From: Halohasta salina | GTDB lineage: Archaea > Halobacteriota > Halobacteria > Halobacteriales > Haloferacaceae | Reading direction: 5' to 3' | Assembly: GCF_024178165.1 (NCBI RefSeq) | Contig: NZ_JAMZIE010000003.1 | Location: 248,001-312,000, forward strand | DNA: 64,000 nt | Shown: positions 58,458-64,000 of the stretch, one piece after another | How the letters are laid out: each line of letters opens with the position of its first letter | Numbering within the stretch: the first letter of the stretch is position 1 | Program-made: the position numbers and the translations under genes | Notes under the pieces: generated by a model | The model's input: the letters and a program-made list of their open reading frames with translations, nothing else | Told to the model about the DNA's origin: nothing | The model's database searches: none

Positions 58458-61354
58458 GCCCGATTACGCCTCTGACCGTCCTGACCGTCCTCGCGGTGTG
58501 TTTCGGTATCATGTGGACGGTGATGAACGTCTACAACTACTACCCCGTCGCACGGGCCGGCCTCGAGCGCGTCGTCACCGGCGAGTCGACTACCGACGTC
58601 TCGTTCGTCGGGACCGACGCCGTCGACCTCTCGGAGTCGGTGTATCCGGCAATCGACGTGTTCGTCCCGGCCTACAGGGAGGCCGACGTCATCCACCAGT
58701 CGATCAAGTCGATCCGGTCGACCGACTACCCGCAAGAACAGCTCTCGTTGACGGTGCTGCTTGAACCCGACGACCACGAGACGATCGCTCGGGTGCAGGA
58801 ACTCGCCGAATCCATCGACCTCGATCTGCTGGTCGTGCCCGAAGACTATCCCGGGAGCCCGAACAAGCCGCGGGCGCTCAACTATGGGTTCGAACACACC
58901 GACGGCGATATCGTTGGCATCGTCGACGCCGAAAACGTCGTCAGTGAGGATCTATTCGACCGCGTGGCGACGGCCATCGTCGCCGAACAGCACGACTACG
59001 TCCAGGGGATGGTCGACATGGTCAACGAGGAGGACGGCTGGAAGAACCTGCTGTTCCGCGCGGAGTACGGCTACTGGTACCGGTTCATCCTCCCGGCGTT
59101 CAAGCGGCTCGGCTTCCCGATCCCGCTCAGTGGCACCACCTGCTTTTTCCGCCGGGACCTGCTGGCGTCGATCTCCGACCAGCGGGCTGCTCGCAAGGGC
59201 GACCCGTGGGATCCCGACGACGCCTCGTGGTTCGCCGACCACGACCTCTCGGGGATCACGCCGTGGGACCCGACCAACGTCACCGAGGATTTCGAACTCG
59301 GCTTGCAGTTGTGGTGTACGGACTACAGCTTCGGGATCATCGAGTCGGTCACCAAAGAGGAGTCGCCGCGAACGCTCGAAAACTGGCTGAAACAGCGCAC
59401 CCGGTGGCAGAAGGGGAAGGTCTTCACGTTCCTCGATTTCTTCAAACACCGAGCCGGCGAGTCGACCCGTCAGCGCGGCCACCTGTTGTGGCAGTCGTTC
59501 CTCCCGCATGCGGGTCCGCTGAACGTCACCGGCCTGCTGTTGCTCATTGGTGTCGGGAGTGCGCTGGGATTCGTCCCGCCGAACGCCATCGTCAGCGGGA
59601 TCCTCTCGTTCGGGCTCGTGTTCCTCTTTGTCGGGGTGGCCTCCTTCGCAGTCGGCTACTGGCTCACCTCGAAGAAGCCGCCGATGCATCGACTGTCACG
59701 GGCGGTGTTCGTCGCCGTCACGACACCGGCCTACTGGGTGTTACAGTGGACCGCCGACATCCGGGCGTTCAAACAGCTGGCCGTCGGCGATCTCGGCTGG
59801 GAGAAGACGGTCCACGAGAAAAGCGGTCGACTGGAGGCGCTCAAACAGGATCCCGAGGAGACTGACTCCTTCGCTGGCGCGGTTCGTGCGAAGGCGACAC
59901 AACACTTGTGGCTGTGGCCACTCCTCCTGTTGGCACTCCTGCTCCGTATCCCACGGCTCAACCGGAGCCTGTGGATCGACGAAGTCTATTCCGTCGCCGA
60001 GCGGGGGTCGATGGGATTCCTCGAAATCATTACAACGATCGCCGATCCTCATCCGCCACTGTACTACCTCGCGCTACATACCTGGATGCTCGTTTTCGGG
60101 GAGTCACCGATTGCTGTTCGGTCGCTTTCGCTTCTATTCGGGGTCGCGTCGATAGCTGCCGTCTATCTGCTCGGATACGAACTGTACGACCGGCGAACCG
60201 GGCTGATCGCTGCGTTACTTGTGAGTCTCTCGACGTTCCACATCCAGTACTCCCAGACCGCGCGGATGTACACGATGCTGTTTTTCTTCGGTGTGCTGTC
60301 GATCCTGTTTTACACGCGTTGTCTGCGGGACCACAGCCTCGACAATCGGTTCGGCTACGCAATCACGACACTTTGTATGCTACTGACTCATCCGTACGGC
60401 TCGTTCGTGCTGTTGGGTCAAATTCTCCACCTCGGCGTGTGGTTAATCAAGACTAAAGACCGACAGCGTGTCAAGCGCTGGCTCGGAACCGAGACGTTGG
60501 CAGTCGGTCCGTTTGTCCCCTGGCTCGGGCTCGTGGCGTTCCAACGCTATCTCGTCGGCGGTAGAGCCGAGACGCGCTGGTTGTCGACGGCTAGCTTCGC
60601 CGATTTACGAAACGTCGCGTTCGCCTACGTCGGCGTCCCGGTGAACTACCCGACAGTTAACATCACGTCGTTTACCGCGTTCGCCGCATGGTTCATGATC
60701 GCCGCCGGAGCCGGCGTCATCCTGTGGCAGGTATACTCCGAGTGGCAGTCGGAGCAAGCTGTCAGCCCTACGACAGTTTTCGGGGTGGTGCTTCTCGCGC
60801 TCGTCGGGATTCCCTTCATGATCTCGGCGACCGTGTTTCCGTTTTTTGCCACCCGGTATACCTTCCTCGGGCTCGTGCCACTGATAATCCTTGTCGCCAA
60901 AGCAATCAGTGATATCGACGTTTCGAGCCTTCGATACGGCGTTCTCGCCGTGGTTCTACTCCTGACGCTATCGATGCTGCCAGTATATTACGGGGCTGAT
61001 CACGCCGAGAATTGGAACGATGCGACTTCGACTATCGAAGCCGACAGTGATGATTCGCTCATCGTGACGGTGCCTGGGTTTACAAAAAACACCACAGACT
61101 ACCACCTCTCGGAGAACACTTCGGTCGACACGATTCGGTATGGGCCTCCGAACGCGATCGATGAACAGGTCGCAGCCCACGATCCGGACTCGCTGTGGGT
61201 CGTCGTACGGACACGTGGTCCCGGCCGAGACGAACTCCAGTGGTCGATGCCGGAGGGGTACGAACCCATCGGCAACGAGTCGGTCGGCCGGCTCGAACTG
61301 ATCGAGTACGAGCCCCCCCCGACCGCCGGCAACGCCACGGAGGTGGCCGGATGA
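58451..61354 (+). CDS. GT2-GT39 bifunctional membrane glycosyltransferase
   Basis: 967 residues joining two enzymes. Residues 1-440 are a cellulose-synthase-like GT2: DVFVPAYREADVI, D159-A-E, TED (278-280) and QRTRW (315-319), with helices at 5-25 and 355-435. From about residue 484 begins an ArnT/PMT-like GT39 with LWID510-E511VYS and DPHPPLYY (532-539) and about ten helices, which would use a polyprenyl-phosphate sugar outside. G+C falls in the GT39 half (59990-61250). GTG at 58427 is an alternative start. It is overlapped by the next gene (ATGA). Confidence 0.85.
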   Translation: MLSPITPLTVLTVLAVCFGIMWTVMNVYNYYPVARAGLERVVTGESTTDVSFVGTDAVDLSESVYPAIDVFVPAYREADVIHQSIKSIRSTDYPQEQLSLTVLLEPDDHETIARVQELAESIDLDLLVVPEDYPGSPNKPRALNYGFEHTDGDIVGIVDAENVVSEDLFDRVATAIVAEQHDYVQGMVDMVNEEDGWKNLLFRAEYGYWYRFILPAFKRLGFPIPLSGTTCFFRRDLLASISDQRAARKGDPWDPDDASWFADHDLSGITPWDPTNVTEDFELGLQLWCTDYSFGIIESVTKEESPRTLENWLKQRTRWQKGKVFTFLDFFKHRAGESTRQRGHLLWQSFLPHAGPLNVTGLLLLIGVGSALGFVPPNAIVSGILSFGLVFLFVGVASFAVGYWLTSKKPPMHRLSRAVFVAVTTPAYWVLQWTADIRAFKQLAVGDLGWEKTVHEKSGRLEALKQDPEETDSFAGAVRAKATQHLWLWPLLLLALLLRIPRLNRSLWIDEVYSVAERGSMGFLEIITTIADPHPPLYYLALHTWMLVFGESPIAVRSLSLLFGVASIAAVYLLGYELYDRRTGLIAALLVSLSTFHIQYSQTARMYTMLFFFGVLSILFYTRCLRDHSLDNRFGYAITTLCMLLTHPYGSFVLLGQILHLGVWLIKTKDRQRVKRWLGTETLAVGPFVPWLGLVAFQRYLVGGRAETRWLSTASFADLRNVAFAYVGVPVNYPTVNITSFTAFAAWFMIAAGAGVILWQVYSEWQSEQAVSPTTVFGVVLLALVGIPFMISATVFPFFATRYTFLGLVPLIILVAKAISDIDVSSLRYGVLAVVLLLTLSMLPVYYGADHAENWNDATSTIEADSDDSLIVTVPGFTKNTTDYHLSENTSVDTIRYGPPNAIDEQVAAHDPDSLWVVVRTRGPGRDELQWSMPEGYEPIGNESVGRLELIEYEPPPTAGNATEVAG

Positions 61355-62127
61355 CCGACCGCTCGCTCGGGGTCGTCATTCCGGCCTACGAACCGGATAT
61401 CGACCGTCTTGCCGGCTACGTCGATCGAATCGTCGACCGGCTCGATCCGGCGACGGTCATCGTCGAACTCGATGCGCCGGACCCCGAGACGCTCGCGGAC
61501 CTGCGGTCGCTCCCGGTTACCGTCGACGCCGTCCAGCGACGCCGGGGGAAGGGGGCGGCGATCACCGCCGGCTTCGAGTCCCTGGAGACGGATCTCCTGC
61601 TGTTTGCCGACGCCGACGGCTCGACGTCGGTCGACTCGCTGGCGGCGATCGTCGAGCCCGTTCGCCGCGGACAGGCCGCGCTTGCGGTCGGCTCGCGCCG
61701 CCATCCCGACGCCGAGATCGCCGACGAGCAGTCGGGGTTCCGCCGGCTCCTCGGCGACGGCTTCAGCCGGCTGGCCGGCACGCTGCTGTCTGTGTCGCTC
61801 GACGACTATCAGTGTGGTGCGAAAGCCATCGACGCCGAGGCGTGGGAGCGGGTCCACGACCACCTCTACGAACCGGGGTTCGCATGGGATGTCGAGTTGA
61901 TCGCCATGGCCGGGGCCGTCGGGCTGTCGGTCAGGGAGATCCCGATCGAGTGGGAAGATCGCCCCGGCTCGACGGTCGACCCGGTCGCCGACGCGGCGCG
62001 GATGTTCCGGGCGCTGGTGACCGCCCGGCATCGCGCCAAACAGCTGACCGACGATCGGCTCCATTCGGTGATCGCCGCCCGGCGGACCGAGCCGACGCCG
62101 CTGATCGAACGGGGAGCGGAGCTATGA
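61351..62127 (+). CDS. DPM1/GtrB-like polyprenyl-phosphate glycosyltransferase (GT2)
   Basis: 258 residues with a GT-A fold: VVIPAYEPD at the start, the metal site D87-A-D89-G, and YQCGAKAI as in DPM1-like enzymes (Y-x-C-G-x-K). There are no membrane helices, as in DPM1-type members. It should transfer a sugar from a nucleotide donor to dolichyl or another polyprenyl phosphate on the cytosolic face. It overlaps both neighbours by ATGA, so the three genes are one translation unit. Confidence 0.88.
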   Translation: MTDRSLGVVIPAYEPDIDRLAGYVDRIVDRLDPATVIVELDAPDPETLADLRSLPVTVDAVQRRRGKGAAITAGFESLETDLLLFADADGSTSVDSLAAIVEPVRRGQAALAVGSRRHPDAEIADEQSGFRRLLGDGFSRLAGTLLSVSLDDYQCGAKAIDAEAWERVHDHLYEPGFAWDVELIAMAGAVGLSVREIPIEWEDRPGSTVDPVADAARMFRALVTARHRAKQLTDDRLHSVIAARRTEPTPLIERGAEL

Positions 62128-62630
62128 CCGCCCGCGACCGCTTCTCACGGTGGGTTCCCGACCGGCTGGCACCGTTGGTCTCGGGCGCGCAGTTCGGCCA
62201 GTTCCTCTCGGTCGGCGCGGTCGGCGCGGTCGCCGACACGGCGGTGTTGACCGCGTCGACGCTGCTGATCGGGGTCCCCGAGCTATGGGGAAAGGCCGCC
62301 GGGATCGAGGTCGCTGTCGTCCTCATGTTTCTGCTCAATGAGCGGTGGACGTTCACCGACCACGGGGCCGGCGGTTGGCGGCCGCTGCTCGCACGACTCG
62401 GGAAATCCCACCTCGTCCGCTCGGGTGGTGTTGCCGTCCAGCTTGCCGTTTTCTGGGCACTGACCGGCCCCTTCTCCCTCCAGTTCCGGCTCGGTGGCAC
62501 CGATCTCTGGTTCCTCGTTGCCAGCCTCGTCTCAATCGGCGTCGCCACTCTAATTAACTACGTCTTCGAGGGGCTGTTCACATGGGAACTCGACGACGCC
62601 ACCACGAACGAGGGGGTCTCGGCCGACTGA
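62124..62630 (+). CDS. GtrA-family membrane protein
   Basis: 168 residues with four helices and the GtrA opening FGQFLSVGAVGAVADTAVLT, then LLNERWTFTDHG and a late NYVFEGLFTW, all family landmarks. GtrA proteins are thought to flip polyprenyl-linked sugars or otherwise assist GtrB. It overlaps the DPM1-like gene by ATGA. It is the last gene of the operon; the 175 bases after it hold nothing I can recognise. Confidence 0.9.
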   Translation: MTARDRFSRWVPDRLAPLVSGAQFGQFLSVGAVGAVADTAVLTASTLLIGVPELWGKAAGIEVAVVLMFLLNERWTFTDHGAGGWRPLLARLGKSHLVRSGGVAVQLAVFWALTGPFSLQFRLGGTDLWFLVASLVSIGVATLINYVFEGLFTWELDDATTNEGVSAD

Positions 62631-62805
62631 TCCAGCTCCGAGACGGCATCACCGATTGGTCGGCGTCGACCGCTGGAGGTCAGTATGGTGGCCGCTGCCA
62701 CGCTGTCTGGGTTTCCGGCGGCACGACTGCTCGGGGATCGACGTCGGTTGACCGCCGCGATCACCGCGGTCGACCACACGTCCCTTGGGCGGTTGTGCCA
62801 CGGGC

Positions 62806-63225
62806 TCAGATCTCCCCGGCGAGGTAGGCCTCCCGCGTGCGGGCGTCCGAATACAGATCTGCCACGAGGTGTGTGTACACCGTCACCGCCATCGCGATGG
62901 CCCAGTACCGGTCGACTGCCCACAGTGTGCCGACGAGCGCCCCGCCGATCAACACGTGGCTCAGCAGCCGCTGGTCGCGCCAGAGATCGCCCGAATCGAA
63001 GATGTTCGCCTGGCCGCCCACGACCAGCGAGGGCTCAGCCAGACACCGCCGGACGTTGAGCCAGTCGCCGCGGTTGAGCCGCGCGACGACGAAGTGGTCG
63101 ACGTCGATCCCGACACCGACGGCGACCATCGCCATCCAGATCCACGGCCCCTCGCCGGGTGGGGCAGCCGCCGCAACCGGTAGTCCGACGAGCGCCGACA
63201 GCAGTGCGTGGTGTTTCGAGTACAT
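62806..63225 (-). CDS. YdjM-like membrane protein (metal-dependent hydrolase family)
   Basis: 139 residues with about four helices. The pattern MYSKHHALLSALVG, then GVGIDVDHFVVARLNRGDW and LLSHVLIGG, has the conserved His and D-x-D-H residues of the YdjM (DUF457) family, sometimes annotated as metal-dependent hydrolases. No activity is proven for most members. It is convergent with the GtrA gene and lies on the same strand as the partial gene to its right. Confidence 0.75.
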   Translation of the reverse strand: MYSKHHALLSALVGLPVAAAAPPGEGPWIWMAMVAVGVGIDVDHFVVARLNRGDWLNVRRCLAEPSLVVGGQANIFDSGDLWRDQRLLSHVLIGGALVGTLWAVDRYWAIAMAVTVYTHLVADLYSDARTREAYLAGEI

Positions 63226-63327
63226 CGGTTAGGCCCCGGCTCCTCGTTTCGTCCGACTGAACCCCCGGCGAACTGGCCGCCATCCCCCGATCGGGGAGCG
63301 ACCGCACGCTGCGTGATCCGGCGGCGC

Positions 63328-64000
63328 TCATCGGAACTGCACGTCGACGTGCGATTCCGGCAGGCTGGCCCGGTCGGCCGCGAGGTCGACGACGACCCGG
63401 GTATCGGTACGCAGCGTCTCGTTGACATTGAACCCGTCGGCGGCGAGCTGCCGCGCCCAGCCGTCGGCTCGCGGCGATTCGATCTGCAGCCGGAGATCAT
63501 CGCCCGCAACTGTACTGTTGAACACCGACTTCTTGATCCCGCGGGGGTCCCGTTCGCCGACGACGAGGACGGTCCGGTCGCCGCCGACGGCGGTCGTCTC
63601 GCCGCCCGGGTGGGTGGCGACCACCGGTACCACCGCTCGATCGTCGCTCGCAACGAACGGCGTCGACGAACGGGCGATGCTCCGACCGTCGTCGCTCCGG
63701 AAGACGACGCCGGCCTCGTAGACGACCCGGCTGCGGTCGCTCCGGTAGACCAGCGGCTCGAAGGAGACGTTGGTCTGGCGGTCGTTTACGAAGCCGCCGC
63801 CGTCCCACTGGCCGAGCGTGATCCGGACCGAATCGCCGGTGCCGAGGGTGCCGCTGGCCAGCCGGACTTCGGTCGCCCGGCTGGGGTCCTCGTAGCGCCG
63901 GAGGTCCGCGAAGTTGTCCCGGAGGACATCGAGGGCCCGCTCGACGTTGGTGACCTCCTCGGCGGCCTGTCGGTCCTCCAGCCCGGTGAAGCCGACGACG
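63328..64000 (-). CDS. DUF7289-type archaeal pilin-related protein, N-terminus cut by window edge
   Basis: 224 residues are visible, starting mid-protein at VVGFTGLEDRQAAEEVTNVERALDVL, which matches the segment just after the hydrophobic N-terminus of haloarchaeal DUF7289 proteins. Those carry a class III-like N-terminal helix and sit in archaellum or pilus-like clusters. The rest is beta-rich (WDGGGFVNDRQTNVSFEPLVYRSD). The start and any signal lie beyond base 64000. It ends HVDVQFR. Confidence 0.75.
   Translation of the reverse strand, partial: VVGFTGLEDRQAAEEVTNVERALDVLRDNFADLRRYEDPSRATEVRLASGTLGTGDSVRITLGQWDGGGFVNDRQTNVSFEPLVYRSDRSRVVYEAGVVFRSDDGRSIARSSTPFVASDDRAVVPVVATHPGGETTAVGGDRTVLVVGERDPRGIKKSVFNSTVAGDDLRLQIESPRADGWARQLAADGFNVNETLRTDTRVVVDLAADRASLPESHVDVQFR

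Noticed and set aside
62631-62805. Open frame continuing after GtrA on the plus strand
   Set aside because: It runs antisense into the YdjM-like gene and encodes only Arg/Pro-rich shadow sequence.
1-64000. CRISPR arrays, insertion sequences, transposases, rRNA
   Set aside because: I found no regularly spaced repeats, no transposase or integrase domain and no rRNA-like sequence on either strand.

Overview
The window is chromosomal DNA from a haloarchaeon (class Halobacteria). The evidence is G+C near two thirds by eye, acidic proteins, a TBP gene, an archaeal PCNA, primase large subunit and Orc1/Cdc6, ribosomal protein L15e, Rio2 and UbaA, and many TATA-type promoters 23-31 bases before start codons (leaderless-style genes). 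Coding density is very high, and long antisense open frames are a by-product of the G+C. I cannot name the genus. I see no transposase, integrase, CRISPR array or rRNA.

Layout. 1-8.9 kb: nucleotide and transport genes (partial prs, a PiT phosphate transporter, a radical SAM protein with an unusual cysteine spacing, DUF373, a DJ-1/PfpI protein, pyrE, a BASS/ACR3-like carrier behind a 42-codon leader frame, TrmG10). 9-13 kb: tbp, small membrane proteins, a CPBP protease, hisG and a degenerate M48 peptidase. 13-16.7 kb: an S-adenosylhomocysteine recycling pair (deaminase plus AhcY-type hydrolase) and hjc. 17.5-27.2 kb: replication and housekeeping genes (priL, pcn, orc) with a histidine kinase, a phosphohexomutase, larB, a one-fold DUF1931 histone-like protein, rpiA and several microproteins. 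27.3-34 kb: thpR, tRNA-Gly(CCC) with a partial second copy of its 3' end, a preQ0-type transporter, an RHH protein, ubaA, a chemotaxis-type transducer and rpl15e. 34-40.5 kb: a lower-G+C FAH-family gene, then a glucan cluster (GH15 divergent from GH13, followed by a TrmB regulator). 40.6-51.7 kb: TauE-type exporter, DUF6498 protein, rio2, an HPP-USP protein, an HhH-MutS protein and ileS. 51.8-55 kb: coxB, a CtaA-half/CtaB fusion, a cysteine-bearing membrane protein and an Rdx (SelW-like) protein. 55-62.6 kb: an aldo/keto reductase, a DUF7344-type regulator, a GH5 glycosidase and, divergently, a tightly overlapped operon made of a GT2-GT39 fusion, a DPM1-like GT2 and a GtrA protein. The window ends with a YdjM-like membrane protein and a partial DUF7289-type pilin-related gene.

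How genes work together. The best candidate for an undescribed system is the 56.3-62.6 kb surface-glycan unit. The DPM1-like enzyme could charge a polyprenyl phosphate with a sugar and GtrA could flip it. The GT39 half of the fusion could then use it to decorate a chain made by its own GT2 half, with a GH5 enzyme and a winged-helix-type regulator alongside. A second good lead is the 13-16 kb pair, where adenine-site residues of the AhcY homologue suggest it hydrolyses S-inosylhomocysteine made by the neighbouring deaminase. A third is the 42-codon frame at 6756-6884, whose stop overlaps the start of the carrier gene.

No stretch above 300 bases is empty if the two short coupled frames (6756-6884 and 58260-58457) are accepted. 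Without them, 6551-6880 and 58070-58450 hold only promoters and AT-rich DNA.
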